DNA of 13,445 nt from assembly GCA_023435435.1 (NCBI GenBank), contig JAEYRW010000010.1, positions 1-13,445 on the forward strand. Direction: 5' to 3'. The notes beneath the pieces were generated by a model. The model saw only the letters and a list, made by a program, of their open reading frames with translations, did not search any database and was not told where the DNA came from. The stretch is from Bacillota bacterium (GTDB taxonomy: Bacteria > Bacillota > Clostridia > Christensenellales > Aristaeellaceae). The translations under genes were made by a program, and so were the position numbers. Positions 1 through 5,884 of the stretch are shown in pieces. How positions within the stretch are numbered: the first letter of the stretch is position 1; every line of letters begins with the position of its first letter.

Positions 1-31
1 GCCGGGGACAGAGTCCCCGGCGTTCTCCCCG
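1..31. repeat. Partial copy of a GC-rich palindromic repeat
   Basis: A perfect 9-bp stem (GCCGGGGAC at 1-9, GTCCCCGGC at 13-21) with loop AGA is followed by the tail CGTTCTCCCCG. The right arm plus tail (15-31) matches the palindrome at 3119-3134 apart from one extra T, so the two belong to one repeat family. The left flank, including the outer CGGGG expected from the second copy, is cut off by the window edge. It may also act as a terminator for whatever lies upstream, although no T-run follows. Confidence 0.6.
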
Positions 32-42
32 CATCCCTTCTC

Positions 43-50
43 GGAGGTGA
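43..50 (+). promoter_or_regulatory. Ribosome binding site of the heparinase-like gene
   Basis: GGAGGTGA lies 7 nt (counted from GGAGG) before the ATG at 55. It supports this start for the first gene. Confidence 0.75.
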
Positions 51-54
51 CGGC

Positions 55-1584
55 ATGTACTTTCAGGCGCTGGAGGCGGCGGAGATCCGGGCGGAGCTTG
101 CGGAGGTGGTACCTTCCGAGGGGCTGCGCGGGGATTATTTGCGCGCGCTGGAGCGCGAACACGGGGACATGCCGCTTTCGGCGCGGGGAGGGGGGGCGTA
201 TCTGACGCTTCGGTGCGACCGGCGCGGGGACCTGGAAGTCATCGTGCGCATGGGCATGCCGGAGGAGAGCCTGGGGAAGGCGCGGGATTTGATTTGCGCC
301 ATTGCGGAGGAATCCGCCTGGGCGGAGAGCCCGGAAGCGCCGTTTGAGGACGACATGCATCCTACCGTCGACCGGATGGCGGCGGAAACGGCATGCCTGT
401 TTGCGTGGGCCGGGCGCACGGGGCGGCTGGACGCGCGCACGGAGGGCCGGCTGCTGTACGAAGCGCGCAGGCGGGTGTTTACTCCGCTCATTGCTCACGA
501 GGATTACCCGTGCCTGCGGGGAGCGGGGAAAAACGCGGGCGCGGCGCTGGCGAACGCGCTGGCGGCGGCGCTTCTTTTGGAAACGGACGGTGCGCGGCTT
601 TCCGCGCTCATCCGCCGCACGACCCGCGCGCTGGACGAGTTCATCGACCGCGGCGGGCATTTTTCGCTGGAGGAGGCGCTGGAGGACCGCGCGGCGATGA
701 CCGAGGCATGGCGCCTCGCGCGGAAGATTGCCGGGCCGTCGGCGCTGGGGCGCGCGCTGCCCAAAGGCGAATGGCTGGACGAGTTCCTCATGGCGCATCT
801 GGGCGGCGGCGCATTTCTCGATCCATTGGGCGAAGGCGTGCGGGGGGGACTCAACGGCGCGGACCTCGCGCTTTTGGGGGAGGCGGGGGGCGACGGCGCG
901 GTGCGCGCGCTGGGCGCGCAGCTTTTTAGGGAGAATCCCGCGCCGTGCTCGGCACTCACCGCGCGCATGCGCGGGGACATGGGAGATATGACCCAGGGTG
1001 CGGTGCCCCGGCTCAGGCACGCGGCGCTCCCGGACTTTTGGATCATGTCCGCCCGGGGCGGCGGCATGCTGGCGGCGATGCACGGCGGCGGACGCGGAAA
1101 TGCCGGGGGTATCTGCGTGTATTTGGAGCAAACGCCGGTCCTCGTCACGTTTCCCGGCGACGCGCCGGTGCTGAACGGCATCCGGCAGGCGGAAAGCCCG
1201 GGGGCGGGCGACTGCTCGTTCGGCGACGCGCGGGCGGACATGTCCATGGACATGACGGCGCTCTATCCGGGAAGCGGCGTCCGATTCTACCAGCGCACGC
1301 TGATGCTTGACCGGACGGAAGGCATCGCGCGGCTCATCGACATCGTGGAATCCGAGACCCAGGGCGCGATCCGGTACGCGTTCGTCACCCCGTACGCCCC
1401 CGCGCGGCTTGGAAACAGCGCGCGCATGGGCATCGGGCTTCTCACGTGGGAGGGCGGGCCCGCGGCCTCCACCCGCCGCGCGCCCGGGGAAGGCGCGTTC
1501 CCCGACGGCCTCTATCTGGTGGAATTGGAATATCCCCTCACCCCGGGCAGCAATTACATCAATTTTGTCATCGAAAGGGCATGA
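55..1584 (+). CDS. Heparinase II/III-like protein, catalytic signature degenerate
   Basis: A 509-residue protein without a signal peptide. The C-terminal half resembles the heparinase II/III beta-sandwich domain: W329-IMSARGG, a region at 340-365 leading to PVLVTFPGD (361-369), then NGIRQ (374-378), AlYPGSGVRFYQRTLMLDR (402-420) and a following LIDIVESE. The N-terminal half is alpha-helical with LANALAAALLLE (165-176), like the alpha/alpha toroid of such lyases. In typical members the residues after W..sk.GG include an HNHND-type motif. Here the corresponding stretch is MHGGGRGNAGG, with only H343 kept, and the usual EG..YW motif after the toroid helix reads GGHFSLEEALE. Catalysis on uronate-containing glycans is therefore doubtful. 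The family assignment is by pattern, not alignment. The gene is followed at once by the GNAT gene, probably as one transcript. Confidence 0.6.
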   Translation: MYFQALEAAEIRAELAEVVPSEGLRGDYLRALEREHGDMPLSARGGGAYLTLRCDRRGDLEVIVRMGMPEESLGKARDLICAIAEESAWAESPEAPFEDDMHPTVDRMAAETACLFAWAGRTGRLDARTEGRLLYEARRRVFTPLIAHEDYPCLRGAGKNAGAALANALAAALLLETDGARLSALIRRTTRALDEFIDRGGHFSLEEALEDRAAMTEAWRLARKIAGPSALGRALPKGEWLDEFLMAHLGGGAFLDPLGEGVRGGLNGADLALLGEAGGDGAVRALGAQLFRENPAPCSALTARMRGDMGDMTQGAVPRLRHAALPDFWIMSARGGGMLAAMHGGGRGNAGGICVYLEQTPVLVTFPGDAPVLNGIRQAESPGAGDCSFGDARADMSMDMTALYPGSGVRFYQRTLMLDRTEGIARLIDIVESETQGAIRYAFVTPYAPARLGNSARMGIGLLTWEGGPAASTRRAPGEGAFPDGLYLVELEYPLTPGSNYINFVIERA

Positions 1585-1589
1585 TGCAT

Positions 1590-2027
1590 ATGGAAATCAA
1601 ACTGCGCGCCATCGACAGAAGCCTCTGGGAGGCGTGCTGTGCGCTCAAGGTCTCGGAAGGACAGCGCAAATTCGTGGCGGCCAACGCGTACTCACTGGTG
1701 CAGGCGGCTTACGAGCCGGATACTTTTCCCATGGGCATTCTGGCGGACGGCGCGCTCGCGGGCTTTGTCATGTACGATTTCGACGGAGACGCGAACCTTT
1801 GGAACATGTGCAGGCTGATGGTGGATGAAAAGCACCAGAAGAAGGGCATCGGCGAAAAAGCGATCCGGCTGCTGCTCGCGTATGTGACTGCCCGGCACGG
1901 GCATGTGGAATTCCACACCAGCGCCGAACCGGAAAACGAAGTCGCCATTGCCCTGTACGAGAGAATGGGCTTTGAAAAGACGGGCGAGATGGTGTTCGGC
2001 GAAGTGGACCTGAAGATTCAGCTGTAG
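1590..2027 (+). CDS. GNAT acetyltransferase, spermine/spermidine (BltD-like) type
   Basis: A 145-residue GNAT protein. The N-terminal part carries LKVSEGQRKFVAANAYSLVQA (19-39), closely matching the substrate-side region of BltD/PaiA-type polyamine acetyltransferases. The acetyl-CoA loop is RLMVDEKHQKKGIG (75-88, Q83-K-K-G-I-G), and the C-terminal LYERMGFEKTGE (122-133) is the usual GNAT beta6 region. Likely activity is transfer of acetyl from acetyl-CoA to a polyamine amine in the cytoplasm (family knowledge). Three in-frame ATGs lie at 1581, 1584 and 1590. The AAAGGG at 1574-1579 best spaces the last one, and this start gives the family's usual MEIKLR beginning. The ATG at 1581 would overlap the preceding stop as ATGA, so translational coupling is possible either way. 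Confidence 0.88.
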   Translation: MEIKLRAIDRSLWEACCALKVSEGQRKFVAANAYSLVQAAYEPDTFPMGILADGALAGFVMYDFDGDANLWNMCRLMVDEKHQKKGIGEKAIRLLLAYVTARHGHVEFHTSAEPENEVAIALYERMGFEKTGEMVFGEVDLKIQL

Positions 2028-2036
2028 AGGGAAACC

Positions 2037-2909
2037 ATGCGGACGGAACGGGAGATGATGGGTCTCATTCTCGGCGTGGCGGAGGCGGACGCGCGCGTCC
2101 GCGCGGTCTACCTGAACGGCTCGCGCGCCAACCCCAACGCGCCGAAGGATAAGTATCGGGACTACGATATCGTGTACGCGGTGACGGAAACCGCGCCGTT
2201 CGTCCGCGACCGGGCGTGGCTCAAACCGTTCGGCCGGCCGCTGATCGTGCAGGAGCCGGACCTGAACGGTCTGCGCGCCGGGATTGCGGACGCTGCGTTC
2301 GAGCCCGACGTCCACGACGCGTATCTCATGCTTTTCGGCGACGGAAACCGCGTGGACCGCGGTAGAGACGGTCGCCTCCGCCCTCGCGGGAATCAGGGAC
2401 GACAAGCTGACGGTTGTGCTGCTCGATAAGGACGGCGCATTGCCGACCCTTCCGCCCCCGACGGACGAGGCCGCGTGAAGCGCCCGGAAGAAGAGGCGTT
2501 TCATGCCACGTGCAACGAGTTCTGGTGGCGCCTCAATAACGTCGCCAAGGGCATCGCCCGGGACGAGCTGACCTACGCCGTGGAGCTGTACAACCGCTGC
2601 GTCCGCGACATGCTGAGCAAAATGCTCGAATGGCGCATCGGCGCGGAGATTAATTTCGCCGTGTCGATGGGCAAATACTTCAAAAAATTCCTCGCGCCGG
2701 AAACGTATGAACGGCTGCGCGCGACATACGCCCCCGCCGGCTACGCCGCGCTGTGGGAGGCGGTATTCTGCATGTGCGCGCTTTTTGGCGACACCGCCCG
2801 CTCGGTGGCCGCCCGCCTCGGATACGCCTATCACCAGGAAGAAGAATCAAACGCAATGGTTTATCTGCGCACAGTCCGTGCGGACGCCACGCCCGAACGC
2901 TTTTCTTAG
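2037..2909 (+). pseudogene. Aminoglycoside 6-adenylyltransferase-like gene broken by two frameshifts
   Basis: Joined across frames, the reading encodes a near-complete ANT(6)/AadK-type nucleotidyltransferase. The first frame (2037-2429) gives the catalytic region: NGSRANPN (27-34, G28-S29) and DYDIVY (42-47), the GS...DxD signature that binds ATP and metal. Homology leaves this frame at about 2361, just after GNRVD, where the next expected residues (TVETVASALAG) appear in the +1 frame. That frame runs to a stop at 2476-2478 just after PPTDEAA. The C-terminal part (KRPEEEAFHATCNEFWW, NNVAKG, MLEWRIG) resumes in the original frame from 2475. Net loss is about 3 nt, so two small deletions, or two sequencing errors, are likely. 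It lies 9 nt after the GNAT gene with GAGGG before its ATG. As written the full enzyme cannot be made. Confidence 0.75.
2475..2909 (+). CDS. C-terminal fragment of the AadK-like gene, possibly translated separately
   Basis: A 144-codon reading frame starting GTG at 2475, overlapping the stop of the preceding frame as GTGA (2475-2478), with a weak GAGG at 2467-2470. It carries the C-terminal helical domain of ANT(6)-type enzymes (FHATCNEFWWRLNNVAKG near its start, then MLEWRIGAEINFAVSMGK). The GTGA arrangement could allow re-initiation, giving a split protein, but the first frameshift at about 2361 still separates the catalytic half. I regard it as part of the broken gene and list it because it is a long, well-conserved open frame. 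Confidence 0.35.
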   Translation: MKRPEEEAFHATCNEFWWRLNNVAKGIARDELTYAVELYNRCVRDMLSKMLEWRIGAEINFAVSMGKYFKKFLAPETYERLRATYAPAGYAALWEAVFCMCALFGDTARSVAARLGYAYHQEEESNAMVYLRTVRADATPERFS

Positions 2910-2931
2910 ATTCCCCCCAAAAAAACCCAGA

Positions 2932-3042
2932 TCGGATCGCGCGGGGCAAGGTTGGTTTGTCGAGGACAAACCAAGTCGCTTTGCGACAACATCGGACGAA
3001 TTAAAATTCGGCCGATGTTCCTCGGGCTCCCGCGCGATCCGA
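2932..3042. repeat. 111-bp cloverleaf-like multi-hairpin element
   Basis: A 14-bp perfect outer stem (2932-2945, TCGGATCGCGCGGG, with 3029-3042) encloses three consecutive hairpins. Hairpin A is 10 bp: TTGGTTTGTC 2952-2961, loop GAG, GACAAACCAA 2965-2974. Hairpin B is 5 bp: GTCGC 2975-2979, loop TTT, GCGAC 2983-2987. Hairpin C is AACATCGG 2988-2995 with CCGATGTT 3012-3019, continued after one mismatch by CGAATT 2997-3002 with AATTCG 3005-3010. Hairpins A, B and C abut without spacer. It is not a tRNA: the stem lengths are wrong and no T-loop or anticodon arm is seen. It could be a MITE-like or REP-like mobile repeat, a structured RNA, or a convergent terminator zone. Confidence 0.75.
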
Positions 3043-3078
3043 CGGATAAAATTGTAATTTTCCCTTTATAACGGAATT

Positions 3079-3101
3079 CTTAAGGGACAAGGTCCCTTAA
3101 G
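3079..3101. repeat. Perfect 10-bp palindrome, terminator-like
   Basis: CTTAAGGGAC (3079-3088), loop AAG, GTCCCTTAAG (3092-3101). It lies between the convergent AadK-like and nagB genes and abuts the next palindrome. It may help end transcription from either side, but it has no T-run. Confidence 0.65.
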
Positions 3102-3134
3102 CGGGGTCCGGGGCGGAGCCCCGGCGTCTCCCCG
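3102..3134. repeat. GC-rich palindromic repeat, same family as bases 1-31
   Basis: Inner stem CCGGGGC (3108-3114), loop GGA, GCCCCGG (3118-3124), flanked by CGGGG (3102-3106) and CCCCG (3130-3134), which can pair to extend it. The right arm and tail match 15-31. It lies four bases past the nagB stop and would fold in the nagB transcript, so it may double as that operon's terminator. Confidence 0.65.
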
Positions 3135-3137
3135 TCC

Positions 3138-3851
3138 CTACAGCTCCGCAGCCGCCGCCCGGTCGAGGAGGATTTGACAGTTGGGATGCACGCGGAGGAT
3201 GGAGGCGGGCATCTGGGGCACGATGGGGCCGTCCAGGGCCGCCTTGATGGTGGCCGCCTTGTTTGCGCCGGTGGCGATCAAAATGATCCGCCGGGCGGAG
3301 AGGATGGTGCCGATGCCCATGGAGATGGCGGCGCGGGGCACGTCGTCGATGGAATCGAAGAACCGCGCGTTGTCGCGGATGGTGTTTTCGGTGAGCGGCA
3401 CGATGTTGGTGGGATAGACGAACTGGTCGCTCGGCTCGTTGAAGCCGATGTGCCCGTTGGAGCCGATGCCCAGAAGCTGAAGGTCGACGCCGCCCGCCGC
3501 GGCGATCATCCGGTCGTAGCCGTCGGGGTCGGGATTGACGCCGTCGGGCACGTGGGTGTTGGCCTTGTCGATGTTGATGTGGTCGAAGAGCTGTTCGTTC
3601 ATGAACCGCCGGTAGCTGCACGGATGATTGGGCGCGAGCCCGATGTATTCGTCGAGGTTGAAGCTCACGACGCTGGAAAAGTCAATGAGCCCGCTTTTAC
3701 ACAGCTCGATGAGCTCGCCGTAGCAGGGGACGGGGGTTGAACCCGTCGCAAGGCCGATGACCGCGCGGTCGCGCTTCATGATCTCGGAGGCGAACACCAT
3801 GGCCGCCGCGCGCGCCACATCCCGCGCGGTTTCATAGACACATACCTTCAT
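3138..3851 (-). CDS. nagB: Glucosamine-6-phosphate deaminase
   Basis: A 237-residue cytoplasmic enzyme converting glucosamine 6-phosphate to fructose 6-phosphate and ammonia, linking amino-sugar use to glycolysis. Diagnostic motifs are GLATGSTP (33-40, phosphate binding), SFNLDEYIGL (63-72, with general-base D67) and LGIGSNGHIGFNEP (127-140, with H134 of the catalytic dyad/triad). The residue before GH is N132, as in Gram-positive NagB, where E. coli has Asp. Length is about 30 residues below E. coli NagB, typical of the shorter monomer-type Gram-positive enzymes. The ATG at 3849-3851 overlaps the upstream thymidine kinase-GNAT stop as ATGA, so the two are translationally coupled. No nagA or amino-sugar transporter is visible nearby. 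Confidence 0.96.
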   Translation of the reverse strand: MKVCVYETARDVARAAAMVFASEIMKRDRAVIGLATGSTPVPCYGELIELCKSGLIDFSSVVSFNLDEYIGLAPNHPCSYRRFMNEQLFDHINIDKANTHVPDGVNPDPDGYDRMIAAAGGVDLQLLGIGSNGHIGFNEPSDQFVYPTNIVPLTENTIRDNARFFDSIDDVPRAAISMGIGTILSARRIILIATGANKAATIKAALDGPIVPQMPASILRVHPNCQILLDRAAAAEL

Positions 3852-4867
3852 ACCGTCTTCTCTCCTTGCTTCCCATCCAGCGCCATGGACAGAATTTGCA
3901 TGTCCCGCAGGGTCACGCCGTCCACGACAATGGGACTTTCGTAGTTGTCGACGAAGAAATTAGGCTCCACATAGTCCGGTTTGAAGCCGAATTTCTCGTA
4001 ATAAGGAATCATGGACGAATCGGTGCCGACGTACATCTTGCGGTATTTGGGGGCGCACAGCCGAACGGCGTGGCGGATCAGCTCGCCCGCATAGCCCTTG
4101 CCCCGCGCTTCGGGATCGGTGGCGAGGGACTTGATCTCGATGTGCCCGTCCGCGCGTTCATAGAGCGCGATCTCGCTCACCGGATGCCCGCTTTCCATGA
4201 GCACATAGAGGTCCGACTTGTCGAGGTAGCGGTCAATGGCACGCGGCTCCGGGTCGGCCTCGAGAAGCAGGGGCATGAACTCGCGCTTGCCGTTTATGAT
4301 TCTGCGGATCTCCCGGGGCGCGAGCTCGCCGCTGGCCCAATGCTTGCGGCAGAGCGCCACATAGCTCTCGCTGCCGCCCAGCATGATCTGCGCGCCTTCC
4401 TTTGTCACGCGGCCGCCCACCACGCGGGTGTTGCAGGTGGCCTTGCGCCCGCACCAGCAGACGGTTTTGAGCTCCTCGATGGAATCCGCCCACGCGAGAA
4501 GCCAAAGGCTCCCCTCGAAGAGGTTCCCCTGAAAGTCCGCGCGCAGCCCGTAGCAGATGACGGGAATGTCCATCTCGTCCACGATCTTGACGAGGAACGC
4601 CACCTGTTCCCTGTTCATGAACTGCGCCTCGTCCACGATGAGGCAGTCGTACTGACGCACGTCGATTTCGGGAAGTTCCTCGACGAAGGCGCAGGGCGCG
4701 GAAAGCCCCGAGCGCGAGCCCACCACGCGCGCCCCGTCGCGGTCGTCCAGCCGCGGCTTGAGCATCAGCGCGGCCTGTCCCCGCTCCTGATAGTTGTATT
4801 GCACCATGATGGCGTTGGCGGTTTTGCTCGAACCCATCGCACCATACCGGAAATACAGCTTGGCCAT
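3848..4867 (-). CDS. tdk: Thymidine kinase fused to a C-terminal GNAT acetyltransferase domain
   Basis: A 339-residue two-domain protein. Residues 1-180 are a type II (TK1-like) thymidine kinase, which phosphorylates thymidine to dTMP for salvage: MAKLYFRYGAMGSSKT (1-16, P-loop), LIVDEAQF (76-83, Walker B), GLRADFQG (107-114), zinc-site cysteines C137, C139, C145 and C173, and GGSESYVALCRKHW (164-177). Residues from about 215 to 335 form a GNAT domain with IEIKSLATDPEARGKGYAGELI (243-264, acetyl-CoA loop R255-G-K-G-Y-A) and YYEKFGFKPDYVEPNFF (289-305). Thymidine kinases normally stop near residue 190. The start at 4867 is chosen over an in-frame one 30 nt upstream because GGGAGGA precedes it by 6 nt and the family begins MAKLYFRYG. 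The acetyl acceptor is unknown. First gene of an operon with nagB. Confidence 0.93.
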   Translation of the reverse strand: MAKLYFRYGAMGSSKTANAIMVQYNYQERGQAALMLKPRLDDRDGARVVGSRSGLSAPCAFVEELPEIDVRQYDCLIVDEAQFMNREQVAFLVKIVDEMDIPVICYGLRADFQGNLFEGSLWLLAWADSIEELKTVCWCGRKATCNTRVVGGRVTKEGAQIMLGGSESYVALCRKHWASGELAPREIRRIINGKREFMPLLLEADPEPRAIDRYLDKSDLYVLMESGHPVSEIALYERADGHIEIKSLATDPEARGKGYAGELIRHAVRLCAPKYRKMYVGTDSSMIPYYEKFGFKPDYVEPNFFVDNYESPIVVDGVTLRDMQILSMALDGKQGEKTV

Positions 4868-4902
4868 CCAGTTCCTCCCGCTTTCATTTATGTACATATA
4901 CC

Positions 4903-4930
4903 ATTATAGCCATTCGCCGGACGTTTTCAA
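4903..4930 (-). promoter_or_regulatory. Sigma-A-type promoter of the tdk-GNAT / nagB operon
   Basis: On the - strand, TTGAAA (4925-4930), 16-bp spacer, TATAAT (4903-4908), about 35 bp before the start codon at 4867. The -10 is a perfect consensus. A 10-bp palindrome, GACACGTGTC (4936-4945), lies just upstream and might be an operator. The same stretch contains a + strand TTGACA (4934-4939), 17-bp spacer and TATATG, but no + gene follows it. Confidence 0.75.
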
Positions 4931-4993
4931 GTATTGACACGTGTCCGAAAAAGTGGTATATGTGCCCGATTTTTTACTCCGCGTTCGGCGGGC

Positions 4994-5024
4994 ATAAAAA
5001 TGCCCCGCGAGCGCTTCGCGGGGC
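4994..5024 (-). terminator. Rho-independent terminator of the secreted-protein gene
   Basis: On the - strand, stem GCCCCGCGA (5016-5024) and TCGCGGGGC (5002-5010), loop of 5, followed by ATTTTTA (complement of 4995-5001). It begins 14 bp after the stop of the 5038-5727 gene, so it isolates that gene from the tdk-GNAT operon. Confidence 0.85.
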
Positions 5025-5037
5025 GGATTGCGGAAAG

Positions 5038-5727
5038 TCAGTACGGATTTTCGTAGGCGATGGCGTCGACGGTGACGGGGGTGAGGCCGTTTGCGTCAAA
5101 GTACTCGAGAACCGAATCGGGCAGGCTTGTGCGCATGTACATGGTTCCGCCCGCGGGAACGCCGATGGAGTAAGCCGTGGTGTAATAGACGTACAGAAGT
5201 CCGCCGTCCGCGTCCTTCAGGGCGTAGACGCAGTAAGGGTCATACACCGTGTCGGCGGATTCGTTGGTGATCTCGGCCGTGAGGTAGTTGTATGTCCAAT
5301 AGCCGTCGACGACGCCCGGCTCGTAGATGCCGGTGGTCTTCATGAGGTTCGTCTCGCCGGTGGAGCTTTTCCCGGTGACGGTCAGCGTGTAGTCCGCGAT
5401 GTCGGCCGCGGCGGTGACGTTATCCGGATACATGGAAACGTAGACGTAGCCCTTCTCGCCCGGGGCAAGCACGGACGGATAGCAGTAGAGATAGTCGGTG
5501 GAATCGATGGTGTTGCCGTCCGCGTCAAACAACTCGACCAGACCCGCGCTGAATTCCACGGGCTTGTCGCCGGTGTTCTCCACCTCGGCGTACACCTCCG
5601 CATCGACGGAACCATAGTAATCGAGGGCGAGCATGCGCTCCTGATTCACAACCAGTTTGCCTGCCGCGAGGGCGGGGGCGCAGACGAGGGAAAGCGCCAG
5701 GACGAAGAGAATAATTCGTTTATACAT
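5038..5727 (-). CDS. Secreted protein with two FxLYD-like beta-sandwich repeats
   Basis: A 229-residue exported protein of unknown function. A signal peptide is clear: MYKR, a hydrophobic core (5-16) and APALA/AG cleavage near residue 21. C16 is not in a lipobox. The mature part has two similar segments, AEVENTGDKPVEFS...LFDADGNTI (47-74) leading to LAPGEKGYVYVSM (87-99), and AEITNESADTVYDP...LKDADGGLL (151-178) leading to VPAGGTMYMRTSL (190-202). This is the FxLYD/DUF pattern of an immunoglobulin-like fold in which a disordered or partner-binding exported protein carries repeated beta-sandwiches. Composition is acidic and rich in Tyr, Thr and Asp. The ATG follows a strong GGAGGGG (ribosome binding site) by 5 nt. 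It is a single-gene transcript with its own promoter and terminator. Role unknown; surface-associated binding is a guess. Confidence 0.85.
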   Translation of the reverse strand: MYKRIILFVLALSLVCAPALAAGKLVVNQERMLALDYYGSVDAEVYAEVENTGDKPVEFSAGLVELFDADGNTIDSTDYLYCYPSVLAPGEKGYVYVSMYPDNVTAAADIADYTLTVTGKSSTGETNLMKTTGIYEPGVVDGYWTYNYLTAEITNESADTVYDPYCVYALKDADGGLLYVYYTTAYSIGVPAGGTMYMRTSLPDSVLEYFDANGLTPVTVDAIAYENPY

Positions 5728-5749
5728 GGTGACCCCTCCTTTTTAGAAT

Positions 5750-5779
5750 AATATACCACGCTGCGCACCGTTGCGTCAA
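5750..5779 (-). promoter_or_regulatory. Promoter of the secreted-protein gene
   Basis: On the - strand, TTGACG (5774-5779), 18-bp spacer, TATATT (5750-5755), about 23 bp upstream of the ATG at 5727. The -35 box overlaps the -35 of a + strand promoter candidate. Confidence 0.55.
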
Positions 5780-5799
5780 TCTTGCGCCTGAAATATTAT
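5771..5799 (+). promoter_or_regulatory. Divergent promoter candidate facing the decayed gene
   Basis: TTGCGT (5771-5776), 17-bp spacer, TATTAT (5794-5799), about 85 bp before the ATG at 5885. An inverted repeat TTGTCA-N6-TGACAA (5813-5830) and a 13-bp palindrome CCTTATAATAAGG (5856-5868) lie between it and that ATG and could be operators. The palindrome itself contains a TATAAT. Confidence 0.4.
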
Positions 5800-5884
5800 A
5801 TTTAACAGCATATTGTCATGATATTGACAAGGCGGATGACGGGGAATCCGCAAATCCTTATAATAAGGAAAGGGGGGAATGCCC

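Noticed and set aside
1692..2834. A 380-codon reading frame on the - strand across the GNAT and AadK-like genes
   Set aside because: Composition is that of an opposite-strand shadow (His, Arg, Val rich) and it overlaps two genes with clear homology on the + strand.
2932..3134. CRISPR array
   Set aside because: The repeats are palindromes of different sequence with no regular spacer-repeat alternation.
2910..3137. tRNA or small structured RNA gene with known family in the hairpin zone
   Set aside because: The stem lengths do not match a tRNA, and no T-loop, anticodon arm or riboswitch consensus was recognised; it is reported as an unassigned structured element instead.
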